The notes beneath the pieces were generated by a model. It saw only the letters and a program-made list of their open reading frames with translations, did not search any database and had not been told where the DNA came from. Positions 32,120 through 41,140 of a DNA stretch of 64,000 nucleotides are shown in pieces. The translations under genes and the position numbers were made by a program. Origin of the DNA: JBHHUI01 sp965248775 (GTDB taxonomy: Bacteria; Chloroflexota; Anaerolineae; Anaerolineales; JBHHUI01); the NCBI GenBank assembly GCA_965248775.1, contig OZ252150.1, positions 2,294,001 through 2,358,000 of the forward strand, written 5' to 3'. Each line of letters starts with the position of its first letter. Position 1 is the stretch's first letter.

Positions 32120-33664
32120 CAGTGGTTTGTTGACTCAAGGAAAAACCGGGTGTATACAGGTGGTGGAGGTGGAGCATGACGAAACGCCTGGATGTCACTC
32201 CCGCGCCCGGTCCACTGGAAGATTTCGCCCTGGAGTTTGATGGTTTGTTTTCGCGACGCAACCAACGCGAAGCGTTCCGGCGCTATCTGGAAGGGTTGTT
32301 GTTGCCTGCGGAGCGCAACAAGACGCTCACCGCACTGGCGAACGCCGAGCCGCTGGCCGGTGCGCAACAGGCGCAGGTGCAACGCCTGCAGTGGTTCCTG
32401 TCCGAGTCGAACTGGGATGCGGCGGCGGTCGGTCAGTTGCGGCGAGAGCTGCTGCAGCGGCTTGAGATGCTGGCGCCCACTGCTGCTGGTGTTTTGGCCA
32501 TCGATGAGACCGGCGACCGCAAGTGGGGAAATAGCACCGCGCATGTTGGGCGCCAATATCTGGGCAGTATCGGCAAGGTCGACAACGGTGTGGTGTCGGT
32601 GCACGCGCTCTGGGCGGACGAGCGGCTCTACTACCCGCTGGAAGTCGAGCCGTACACGCCGGCGCACTGGTTTGCGCGCGGCAACAAAGATGCGGGCTTT
32701 CGCACCAAGCCGGCGCTCGCGCTGGTGGAGCGTGCGCACAAGGCGGGCGTGCCCTTCAAGGCAGTCGTGGCGGACAGCCTCTACGGCAAGCACGACAAGT
32801 TTATCGGCGGGCTGCACAAGCTGGGGGTGGGCTACGTCGTGGCGATGCCGCCCTCGTTCAGCTGGTGGCATCCCAAAGGGGAACCGGGCTCGATCACGGA
32901 GCTCGTGGCGGGCTATCCGTGGCAACCGGACGCGCTGGGCAAGTGGCGCCAGGTCGTACGAGAATTCCGAGACGGACACCGTGAGCCGAGGTGGGTGCTC
33001 GAAGTCGTCGGCCGGATGTACGGACCGCAACGTGCGCAGCGCCTGGTAGTCGTGACCACCGACCCGGTGCAGCTGCCCGAGCAGACAACCTGGTATCTGG
33101 CGACCAACCTGCCATCCCCGCGCACGCTTCGTGCGCAAGAGAGCTCGCTGCCGGCGGCGAACCTGGCCGAGGTCACGCGCCTGTACGGCCTGCGCGCCTG
33201 GGTCGAGCAGAGCTACAAGCAAGTCAAGCAGAGCTTGGGCTGGGCCCAGTATCAAGTGCGCGCCGACCACGCCATCCGCCGCCACTGGGAGCTGGTGTGT
33301 TGCGCCTTCGCCTTTTGCTGGTGGGCGTTGGCCCGCGGCGAGGTCGAGACGGTCGAACTCGATGAGACGCAACAACCGGCACGACGCAAGAGCAAACGGC
33401 GCACGACCTCGTCCAGTCGACGAGACTGGGGGGCGACGGGAAAAAAAAATACGGCGGTCGAAACAACCGCGTCCCAACGTCAGTTGGCCGGCGGCGCTGC
33501 GAGAAGTGCGCGCTTGGCTGGAGCCATGGATCATGTTGCAACGCTTCTGGCAGGCGTGGTCGGACCGGCCCCCACCGCCTGCGTTCCAGGCGCTGCTTGA
33601 CTGGGTGTTCGCGGGCAATGCCATCTGCCTTTATGCCCAATAATCTTGAGTCAACAAACCACTG
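32120..33664 (+). mobile_element. IS701-family insertion sequence
   Basis: 1545 bp with perfect 20-bp inverted repeats CAGTGGTTTGTTGACTCAAG and a 4-bp target duplication ATAG (32116-32119, 33665-33668). A 4-bp duplication is usual for IS701. Removing it restores the IS3 orfB end (SPHAYEQLPLVA). Confidence 0.93.
32176..33643 (+). CDS. IS701-family transposase, frame broken at an A9 run
   Basis: The DDE transposase has VLAIDETGDRKWGNSTAHVG (first Asp), VVADSLYGKHDKFIG (second Asp) and LRAWVEQSYKQVKQSLGWAQ (Glu). The main frame runs from ATG 32176 to about 33440, then enters nine A residues at 33441-33449. The normal IS701 C-terminus (WPAALREVRAWLEPWIMLQR, LLDWVFAGN) continues one frame over to TAA 33643. 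One A fewer would join the parts. Either a recent frameshift or transcriptional slippage on the A-run explains this. The unshifted frame stops at 33600 with an unrelated tail. Confidence 0.88.
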
Positions 33665-33668
33665 ATAG

Positions 33669-34504
33669 GCATGTGGGCTCATGTAATCCAGGGCCGAATG
33701 CATCCGTTGCCGATTGTAAAACACTTCGACATAGTCAAAGACGCTGGTGCGAGCAGCGGCCCGGCTGGCGTACAGTTGCTGGTATACACACTCGGATTTC
33801 AGGCTGGCAAAGAAGCTCTCCATGGGGGCGTTATCGTAGCAGTTTCCCCTTCGGCTCATACTGGGCGTGATGTCATGAAGCTTGCGCAGCGCCTGATACT
33901 CAGCGCTGGCGTACTGACTCCCCCGGTCAGAATGATGGATGAGACCTGGCGGCGGTTTTCGCGAACGCAGAGCCATCTCCAAAGCATCCAAAGTCAGTTG
34001 GCGGCCCAAGCGTTTGCCGAGTGCCCAGCCGACGATCCGTCGCGAGTACAGGTCGAGGACTGCTGCGAGATAGAGCCACCCTTCACTGGTTGCAATGTAA
34101 GTGATGTCGGCCAGCCACACTTCGTTAGGCGCAGTGGCCGTGAAGTCCTGAACGAGCAAATTCGGCGCTACGGGCAGGCTGTGCTTCGACTGGGTTGTCA
34201 CCTTGTAGCTCCGTTTGCGTCGGGCTTGCAGGCCATGCAGGCGCAACAGACGGGCCACCCGGTTGTGGCCGCAGCGGATGCCGCGGTCCTGTAGTTCGCG
34301 GTGAATGCGCGGACAGCCATAGACGCCGCGATGCTGCTCAAAGATCGCTCTGATCTCGCGTCCCAACGCCTGGCTGGCTTGCTCGCGCGGGCTGACCGGC
34401 CGCTTGCGCCAGGCGTAGTAGCCGCTACGTGTGACTTGCAGTACCCGACACATCAGACTGATGCTGTACTCGCCTTTGTGTTCGTCAATGAAGCGAAATC
34501 TCAC
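33669..34504 (-). CDS. IS3-family transposase orfB (integrase part), 3' end displaced
   Basis: From GTG 34504, which overlaps the orfA stop (GTGA). It has the HTH_21 region (YGCPRIHRELQDRGIRCGHN) and an rve integrase core: WLADITYIATSEGWLYLAAV (D), LIHHSDRGSQYAS (D) and DNAPMESFFASLKSE (E). About 279 codons are native. The last eight (EQLPLVA and stop) lie beyond the IS701 insertion at 32116 downward. In situ the frame runs on into antisense IS701 sequence. Fusion to orfA would normally need a -1 frameshift. Confidence 0.88.
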
Positions 34505-34797
34505 TTCTGCTCGCGCGCAAACACCGCCATGGCTTTTTTTAGGATGTCCCGTTCCTGGCGCACCACGTGCAATTCGCGCTTCAACTCGGCCAGCTCGCGG
34601 TCGCGCTCCTTCGGCTTTCCCTTTCCGGGAAATGCCTGCGCTCCATCAGCCGCGTATTCAGCCCGCCAGCGATTCAGACTGCTACTACTTACTCCCAAAT
34701 CCAAAGCAAGCTGCTCAACCGCTGTGTCGCTATCATACGATAACCGAACGGCTTCGACCTTGAATTCGCGCGTGTATGTCTTCCTGTATGTACTCAT
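34501..34797 (-). CDS. IS3-family transposase orfA
   Basis: 98 residues: an N-terminal helix-turn-helix (REFKVEAVRLSYDSDTAVEQ, LALDLGVSSSSLNRWRAEY) that recognises the element ends, and a C-terminal leucine-zipper-like helix (ELAELKRELHVVRQERDIL). Intact. AGGGAGG precedes the ATG. The first 65 codons are duplicated next door at 34857-35019. Confidence 0.92.
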   Translation of the reverse strand: MSTYRKTYTREFKVEAVRLSYDSDTAVEQLALDLGVSSSSLNRWRAEYAADGAQAFPGKGKPKERDRELAELKRELHVVRQERDILKKAMAVFAREQK

Positions 34798-34856
34798 TTG
34801 GGTCCTCCCTGATCTGTGAATCTATCTTATCTCGTTGTCCACTAAACCAGGGTAAT

Positions 34857-35078
34857 GCCTGCGTCCATCAGCCGCGTATTCAGCCCGCCAGCGATTCAGA
34901 CTGCTACTACTTACTCCCAAATCCAAAGCAAGCTGCTCAACCGCTGTGTCGCTATCATACGATAACCGAACGGCCTCGACCTTGAATTCGCGCGTGTATG
35001 TCTTCCTGTATGTACTCATTTGGGTCCTCCCTGATCTGTGAATCTATCTTATCTCGTTGTCCACTAAACCAGGGTAAT
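34857..35078 (-). repeat. Tandem duplicate of the IS3 left end with truncated orfA
   Basis: A 222-bp near-identical direct copy of 34635-34856, differing by one base change and one missing base. It includes the inverted repeat, leader and first about 52 orfA codons (ATG at 35019). Both junctions carry AATGCC. Confidence 0.88.
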
Positions 35079-35081
35079 GCC

Positions 35082-35167
35082 ACTGGGTCATGACGAACGC
35101 ACTGGGTCGTGACACTTGCCGCGTTGCTGCAGTACGCGGTGACTGGGTGACTGTGCGGTACTGGGTG
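35082..35167. repeat. GACCCAGT-type repeat cluster truncating IS91 remnant
   Basis: ACTGGGT occurs at 35082, 35101, 35142 and 35160 (spacings 19, 41, 18). The cluster lies between the duplicated IS3 end and the cut Cys cluster of the IS91-type transposase. Confidence 0.75.
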
Positions 35168-35414
35168 ACGGACAGAAGCGTGTCTTGCACGAAAACGGCA
35201 CAATCCTTTCTTCGCCGCATCCCGGGCAGACATAGCGCGCGTAGCCGGATTGGGGGTTGCGACAGCCCATCATTTTTTGGATGGTTTTGCGGACGTAGGA
35301 GCGTTGGTCAGCGGGGATATCTTCTTTGTGGAGATCTAGCCAGCGGTACCAATGGTCGATGAATATTTGCCGGAAGCGGTCGCTTCCGTAAGTCGTTTGC
35401 GAATGGAAAAGCAT
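35168..35414 (-). pseudogene. IS91-family transposase N-terminal remnant
   Basis: The 82-codon minus frame has WYRWLDLHKEDIPADQRSYV, then YVCPGCGEERIVPFSCKTRF-CPS, the zinc-binding N-terminus of IS91 (HUH, rolling-circle) transposases. It is cut right after CPS by the repeat cluster, so the catalytic Tyr domain is absent. Its antisense forms the apparent N-terminus of the neighbouring glycosyltransferase frame. Confidence 0.8.
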
Positions 35415-36979
35415 GATCGCCAGGGCTCACCCTATCCAGCCGCCGGGGCTGGGCAGTCGGGCATAAGCGATTCATGTGCAAGATATGCTCCAGACGATGC
35501 GCTTTTCCAGTCGTCAGCATTCAGCTACAATCAACTTGTCAGGCGGGAGTTTTCAAAGAGCGAGGGTCTAGCAGTTGCAGGCATACTGTTACTAGCCGGA
35601 GTGCTCCGTTTCTGGGAAATCGGGAGCCTGCCTCAAGGTTTAAATCTGGACGAGTCTTACAACGGTATCGTCGTACTTGACTTGCTCAACGGTCGCCCGC
35701 CTGCCATCCTCACACATACGTGGTCGGCGCGCGAACCGTTTATCTTCTATCTCCTTGCATTGCCTGTTCGTCTTTTGGGGACAAAGCCTGGAGCGATGCG
35801 GATTACAACCGGCGGCCTCAGTTGGTTATTGGTGTTGAGTGTGTACCTGCTCAATCGCAGATTATTCGGAGTGAAACTGTCGCTGCTTACTGCATTGATC
35901 ATGGCGACGACTTTGTGGCCGGTCTACCATGGTCGATTTGCAACCCGCCCCATTCTCCTCCCGATCTTCGCGAGCCTTGCATTACACGCCTCATTAACCG
36001 CATGGCGTTCGCGCCGTTGGTATTGGTGGGTGCTGAGCGGCCTGACCTTTGGTGCACTATTTTATACTTACACGCCCAGCCTGTTTATCATCCCCTCCTT
36101 GCTTGCACTTGTCGGCGTGCTCGCCTGGTTTGATTGGAAGGGCCTCCGGGTGCGGAAATCGGGTATCCTCATCGCACTCGCGACGATCGTGCTGCTAAGC
36201 CTGCCAATGCTCATTGCACGGGTAAACCATCCGTCGGCAGGCTTCGCGCGGAGTGTTTCGGTATCAGTATTTATCCGGGTCAGAACTTGCGTGATTTCAC
36301 GATGACAGCGCTCATCCAAACTGGTTTGGTATTGCGTATGTTCTTCATCAAAGGCGACATAGAACCGGGCAACAATATTCCCGGTCGCCCGGTGTTCGAC
36401 GCGTTCATGGCAATACCGTTCATTCTCGGGGGATGGTATTTCGGTGTGCGAGCTTTACTTCGTCGAAAGATCAATCCGCTGTTGCTTTATTTCGCGATCT
36501 GGATCGGAATTTGGTTGCTCCCAACCTGGGCTTCCAAATCCCCGCCACAATTCCTGCGCGCTAACGGCATTATGCTGGCGTTATTTGTCTTCCCGGCGCT
36601 CGGATTATTATGGCTGTATCGGTGGCTCGCGCTCCGAGGTGGCCGTTTCCTGGCGCTTCTCCTCGCATCAACTATTCTTGGTGCCAGCATTTTTATCACT
36701 GTGAACGATTACCTCATTGACAATTATCTGGCGTCACCGGTCGCATTTGACGCATATAGCGGCCACGAAACCGCACCCATCATAGCCGTCAATCAGCTAA
36801 CGCAATCGGGCTGGGTGGGAACGAACCTTTTGGCTTTGCCGGCACCGGGACTCGAACGTATGCTGGCTGCCGATATTGACATCGACGCTCTGCCACAACC
36901 TTATGCATATTACCTCACTCCCTGGTTCTTCGATCCTTACGAAACTCATCCTTACGACATTGACGTCCAACCAAACTGA
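35352..36979 (+). pseudogene. GT39/ArnT-like membrane glycosyltransferase, frameshifted
   Basis: Frame 1 (to 36305) carries the first membrane helix (AVAGILLLAGVLRFWEIG), the catalytic-loop LNLDESYNGIV with its Asp-Glu, and further helices. Near 36255-36270 the conserved sequence changes frame to SIYPGQNLRDFTMTALIQ and continues to TAA 36979. A one-base indel would fuse both parts into about 515 residues. The first 21 codons are antisense IS91, so the original start is lost or lies after 35414. It should transfer a sugar from a polyprenyl carrier outside the membrane; now probably inactive unless the shift is a sequencing error. Confidence 0.8.
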
Positions 36980-37251
36980 TGACATACACTACGACGAGTT
37001 TCCAGTGTCGATTCACTCCGGCCAGGTGGGGTGCCAGTGTTTTATGGTGCTGGGAGTGCGGGGCTGCCCACTTATGACTAAAATATAAGAGCCGACCTCT
37101 TTGGCGAACTGGCTCAGGAAGTGTCCCTGGGCGAGCTGCACGTGCCGAAATCGGATTCTGGACAGGTTCGCCTGCGGCGATGACCCATCGCTCCATGGCT
37201 GAATGTTATCCTCCCTACCGGGCCAACTCACGTATCTCTTTGATTGTTCAC
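36980..37251. other. Intergenic debris
   Basis: No gene. Sequence such as GGCCAGGTGGGGTGCCAG and AGTGCGGGGCTGCCCACT recalls the non-coding ends of IS21-type elements, but no coding remnant supports it. It separates a complete-length and a headless GT-C gene. Confidence 0.35.
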
Positions 37252-39048
37252 ATGGATTTGGCGACTGAAACCACATCAGCAAATGAAACCGCACTCTCGC
37301 TCAGAGCGCTACTAACCAATCGTCAACTTGTCGTCAGCTTAGCGGCTTCAGTGGTATTGGCGGCAACTGTCGGCATTTTCGCCCTGGGCTGGATCGATGA
37401 ACAAATGCGTGCGCGACGGTGGCAGCCTGAGCCTATTGCACTCTGGATGCTAGCAAGTGCCGCGCTATTCGTAACTGCGATCTTGATGTTGCCCGGTCGC
37501 TTTTCCGATGCGCTCTGGTATAACACACTCCAAATCCAGAACACAGAGTTTTGGAGCGTCGACAACCTATTGTATTACGGCCGCAGCATGGTCGAACAAT
37601 ACTCGGTCTCGCCACTGGTAGGTTGGACTGGGATGTTAGCCGCAGGCCTTGCGCTATTCTTGCCCCACCGTCGCGGCTCATTCCGCTGGGCTGTCTTTTT
37701 CTGGATAGGGTTCATTGCTCTGACTCTCAAGCTTGAGAACCAACCCCGCCATGGTTACGTAGTGCTTCCAGCTGCATTTGTCGTGGCCGGGCCGCTGATT
37801 GCCGATGGATTTGACCGTGTGCTACGCATATTCACGGGGAGCGTCCAGCGCCATTCATTTCACTGGGGACAGCTGCAATTCCGCTTTACAACAACAACTA
37901 AGATAGGGCGCTGGCAGGCGTTAGGGGTTGCCAGCATTGCAGTTGTGTTGCTGGTGGGTTCGGCAATTATAAATTTGCAACAGCGTGTCGATACGTTTCC
38001 GATTTTGCTTGCATTGAGCTATCGGGCGGATGCATTAGCAGCGCAGAAAATTTTTGGCGAGGTAGAATCGGGTGGAAATTCGAACGAACTTTACGAATTT
38101 GTATCGGACTCAATTGACGATCCCGCGCCGCGCGTGGTCATCCTTAACACATTCAACGAACTAAATGCACCGGCGATCGGCTGGCAGCTTGCGCACGACC
38201 GGTTCGGCAAAGCCGGTACGGGAACATACATCTGGCCGCGACATGCCTATGAAGGTGCGCCGAACGATTACGCTGCGTTTCGCGCTCGGATGATTGCAGA
38301 TCAAGTGGAATATATTGTGTTCCTGCGTGACGCGCGCTTCGGTAATCCGCACTGGGAGCAGAACGGCTTTAACTGGAACCTGCGTCACGATCTGGCGCTG
38401 GTTGCCACCGGCAGTTTCGATCTCACAATCGTTCCCGATGATGTGACGATTCACCGCCTCCTCGCGAACTTCCGCTTCAGCGTGCCAGAAATAGAGGGCC
38501 GTATCCGCGGACGATCAAAAAACTGGCCGCACGTCGTGGACGTGTTTCGCTTCATACCTGACGGTTTTATCGATTCGCCAATACCAAATTTGCATGCGAT
38601 GTTGGATCTGCCGCTGGACGGGCGGAATTACTCGCTGCCTGACCCTCAAAATGCTATCGTCGCAGAGTTCGGCGGCAAGGTGGAGCTGGTTGGTTATGAT
38701 CTCCAAGCGGATGGGGACAAGATAGAGTTGACATTTCACTGGCAGGGTATCGAGTGGATGAACGAGGACTATCACGTATTCGTCCATTTGCTCGCTACTG
38801 ACTCAGACGAACTGGTTTTCGGGCACGATTTCATTCCCAGCCCGGAGTATCCGATTCAATGGTGGGCGCCAGGGGAAGTCATCTCGGAGACGATCATGAT
38901 GGATTTGTCACCCGTGCCCTCGGGGGACTACACATTGGGGATGGGTATTTACGATTTTGAAACTCAGGAACGATTGCCAGTAAGTACGAATGCTCAAACT
39001 TTTGCAGACGGCTGGTTGCCATTGGAGGTATCATTCGGAGTGGACTGA
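37252..39048 (+). CDS. Large membrane protein, GT-C C-terminal part
   Basis: 598 residues from ATG 37252; an upstream ATG at 37180 adds 24 residues from the debris region. Five or six hydrophobic helices (LVVSLAASVVLAATVGIFAL and others) precede a long extracytoplasmic part (about 290-598) with a mixed beta domain (GYDLQADGDKIELTFHW, SGDYTLGMGIYDFE). The N-terminal loop with the Asp-Glu motif of GT39 enzymes is absent, so this may be the truncated second half of such a transferase. No ribosome site is obvious. It is otherwise free of stops. Confidence 0.6.
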   Translation: MDLATETTSANETALSLRALLTNRQLVVSLAASVVLAATVGIFALGWIDEQMRARRWQPEPIALWMLASAALFVTAILMLPGRFSDALWYNTLQIQNTEFWSVDNLLYYGRSMVEQYSVSPLVGWTGMLAAGLALFLPHRRGSFRWAVFFWIGFIALTLKLENQPRHGYVVLPAAFVVAGPLIADGFDRVLRIFTGSVQRHSFHWGQLQFRFTTTTKIGRWQALGVASIAVVLLVGSAIINLQQRVDTFPILLALSYRADALAAQKIFGEVESGGNSNELYEFVSDSIDDPAPRVVILNTFNELNAPAIGWQLAHDRFGKAGTGTYIWPRHAYEGAPNDYAAFRARMIADQVEYIVFLRDARFGNPHWEQNGFNWNLRHDLALVATGSFDLTIVPDDVTIHRLLANFRFSVPEIEGRIRGRSKNWPHVVDVFRFIPDGFIDSPIPNLHAMLDLPLDGRNYSLPDPQNAIVAEFGGKVELVGYDLQADGDKIELTFHWQGIEWMNEDYHVFVHLLATDSDELVFGHDFIPSPEYPIQWWAPGEVISETIMMDLSPVPSGDYTLGMGIYDFETQERLPVSTNAQTFADGWLPLEVSFGVD

Positions 39049-39079
39049 AATCTGAATTTTTCTTGTAAGCGGCAATTCC

Positions 39080-39108
39080 TTTACAAGGCAAACTGCTTGT
39101 GATAATAT
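39080..39108 (+). promoter_or_regulatory. Promoter of the cold-shock gene
   Basis: TTTACA (39080-39085), a 17-bp spacer and TAATAT (39103-39108). The start codon is 30 bases downstream. Confidence 0.5.
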
Positions 39109-39137
39109 CCACAAAATCATTTTGCGAGGGCTTATTC

Positions 39138-39350
39138 GTGATCAGTCGCACTACGGGTGTTGTTCGTTGTTTTGATGGGTCCAAAGGCTACGGCTATATT
39201 GATGCCGAGCATGCAGCCGAAGAAATTTTCGTTCATTATTCCGCGATTACTGGCAAGGGTTTGAAAACACTGCGTCCCGGAGAGAAGGTAGAATTTTCAG
39301 TCGAGCAATCCTACCGGGGTCCACAGGCTGTCGAAGTCGTCCGAGTCTAG
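39138..39350 (+). CDS. Cold-shock domain protein
   Basis: 70 residues from GTG 39138, chosen because it places the conserved strand TTGVVRCFDGSKGYGYI at the N-terminus. An in-frame ATG at 39099 lies within the promoter. RNP1 (KGYGYI) and RNP2 (EIFVHYSAI) bind single-stranded RNA or DNA. The size is normal for CspA-type RNA chaperones. It lies 100 bp upstream of RNase J in the same direction, an RNA-handling pair. Confidence 0.9.
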   Translation: MISRTTGVVRCFDGSKGYGYIDAEHAAEEIFVHYSAITGKGLKTLRPGEKVEFSVEQSYRGPQAVEVVRV

Positions 39351-39450
39351 CGTGGCGTAAGTACACCACCAACTGGATACGGTTAGCCATCGCCCCTGAC
39401 GAGTTCAAGAATTCGGCGGGGTTTTTTGAGTTTATGGAGAAGTTATTAGT

Positions 39451-41085
39451 ATGACAAATAAATTACGTGTCGTCCCACTCGGAGGCCTGGGTGAGGTCGG
39501 CAAGAATATGATGGTTTTTGAATATGACCAGAATATTCTGCTCGTAGATACAGGCCTCATGTTTCCAGAAAACGATATGTTGGGTATCGATTACATTATT
39601 CCCGACTATAGCTATTTGGATGATAAACAAGATTGGGTACGTGGCGTTGTCGTAACACATGGGCACGAGGATCATACCGGTGCAATCCGGCATGTCATGC
39701 AGGATATCCGGGCGCCGATCTATGCTACGCCGCTCACGCGCGGATTGTTAGAGGTCAAACTTCGCAAACTGCGCGACCAGGTCGAACTGCATACGGTACA
39801 TGCCGGCGAAGAGGTTCAGATTGGCCCATTCAAGGTGGAATTCTTTCACGTATGCCACAGCATACCCGACGGAGTTGGCCTTGGCATTACCACTCCCGTT
39901 GGACTTGTTGTTCATACAGGAGATTTCAAGATCGACCATACGCCAGTCGATGGCTGGCCGACTGATTTTGCGAAGCTGGCTGATTTCGCGGGGCGTGGGG
40001 TACTTGCATTGCTGTCTGATTCGACGAATGCAGATCAACCCGGCTGGACCCCCTCAGAATCAGTAATTGATGGCGCCTTTGAAAAGGTGTTTACCGAAGC
40101 CGAAGGTCGCATTCTGGTTGCGACATTCGCCTCGCTCATTTCGCGTATTCAGCAAGTGATCAATGCGACCGCGCGGCACGGGCGCAAAATGGCATTGGTA
40201 GGCACCTCGATGGTTGAAAATTCTAGGATGGCGCTAAAACTTGGCTATCTCGAAGACCCAGAGAGTGTAATCATCCCGCTCGATAAAGCACTGAGTCTGC
40301 CGGAGCGCGAGATTGCTTTAATGATGACCGGTTCACAAGGGGAGCCCTCTGCTATTCTCGGACGGCTTGCGCGCGGACGTAACCGGCAGTTCGGTGTGTT
40401 GTCAGGCGATACAGTCGTCGTCTCAGCTCATCCAATCCCCGGAAACGAAGAAGTCGTGGCGCGCACGATGAACCGCCTGCTCCAGCGGGGAGCGAAAGTA
40501 GTTTACGATCCGCTCTTGCCGGTGCATGTGTCTGGCCACGCAAGCTCGGAAGAGCAAAAGCTGGTTCTGGGTCTGGTGCGGCCCAAATTCTTTGTGCCGA
40601 TTCACGGTGAATTACGGATGTTGCGGGCACATGCCACGTTGGCGGAGCAGGTTGGCATTCCCCCCGAAAACATCGCCGTGATCGAGAATGGTCGGACGCT
40701 TGTGTTCACCGAAGATTCAATGCATGTCGGCGAGCGTACTCCCGGTGGCTATGTTTATGTAGACGGGACGGGTGTTGGCGATATTGGCCCCCAGGTCTTG
40801 CGAGAACGAGATCGACTGGCAAGTGATGGCTTTGTAATTGTGAATATACTACTGGATGCTGATACTGGTGAGTTGGTGAATGAACCAGCGCTTATCTCGC
40901 GCGGATTCGTTTTCGTGCGCGATTCAGGCGAACTGTTCGATCTGGCAGTGAAGAAAATCAAATCTACAGCGGAACATAACCCGAATGGCAATCTCGGACG
41001 ACGGGTCGAGAATACCCTCTCGGATTTCTTTTATACGGAGACGAAGCGGCGGCCGATGGTCTTTGCTGTTGTCAACGAAATCTGA
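39451..41085 (+). CDS. rnj: Ribonuclease J
   Basis: The 544-residue beta-CASP metallo-beta-lactamase has the motif VVTHGHEDHTGAIRH, GLVVHTGDFKID, then LLSDSTNADQPGWTPSE and the beta-CASP blocks ending in HVSGHASSEEQKL and FVPIHGELRML. It has 5'-3' exonuclease and endonuclease activity in mRNA turnover and rRNA maturation. Length and C-terminal domain are standard. AAGTTATT precedes the ATG without a strong ribosome site. Confidence 0.96.
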   Translation: MTNKLRVVPLGGLGEVGKNMMVFEYDQNILLVDTGLMFPENDMLGIDYIIPDYSYLDDKQDWVRGVVVTHGHEDHTGAIRHVMQDIRAPIYATPLTRGLLEVKLRKLRDQVELHTVHAGEEVQIGPFKVEFFHVCHSIPDGVGLGITTPVGLVVHTGDFKIDHTPVDGWPTDFAKLADFAGRGVLALLSDSTNADQPGWTPSESVIDGAFEKVFTEAEGRILVATFASLISRIQQVINATARHGRKMALVGTSMVENSRMALKLGYLEDPESVIIPLDKALSLPEREIALMMTGSQGEPSAILGRLARGRNRQFGVLSGDTVVVSAHPIPGNEEVVARTMNRLLQRGAKVVYDPLLPVHVSGHASSEEQKLVLGLVRPKFFVPIHGELRMLRAHATLAEQVGIPPENIAVIENGRTLVFTEDSMHVGERTPGGYVYVDGTGVGDIGPQVLRERDRLASDGFVIVNILLDADTGELVNEPALISRGFVFVRDSGELFDLAVKKIKSTAEHNPNGNLGRRVENTLSDFFYTETKRRPMVFAVVNEI

Positions 41086-41140
41086 TTTCCAAATGGTCAG
41101 GTAGTTCCAGCAGCTGCGCGAGTTCGGGACTACTGGACTG

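Larger units (their letters stand above)
32066..34856 (-). mobile_element. IS3-family element interrupted by an IS701-family element
   Basis: The ends ATTACCCCGATTCAGTGGACA (32066) and, on the minus strand, ATTACCCTGGTTTAGTGGACA (34856 down) are imperfect inverted repeats. orfA and orfB lie on the minus strand. The IS701 element at 32120-33664 sits in the last codons of orfB. No target duplication is evident. Confidence 0.85.

Noticed and set aside
32192..33049. Arg/Ser-rich 285-codon ORF inside the IS701 transposase
   Set aside because: Out-of-frame shadow with low-complexity composition.
31215..35167. CRISPR array from the repeated GACCCAGT octamers
   Set aside because: Repeats are too short, occur in both orientations and at irregular spacing, and no cas gene is near.
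39360..39430. Terminator between the cold-shock gene and RNase J
   Set aside because: GGCGGGGTTTTTT is suggestive, but the matching upstream arm is poor, so no stable stem can be drawn.
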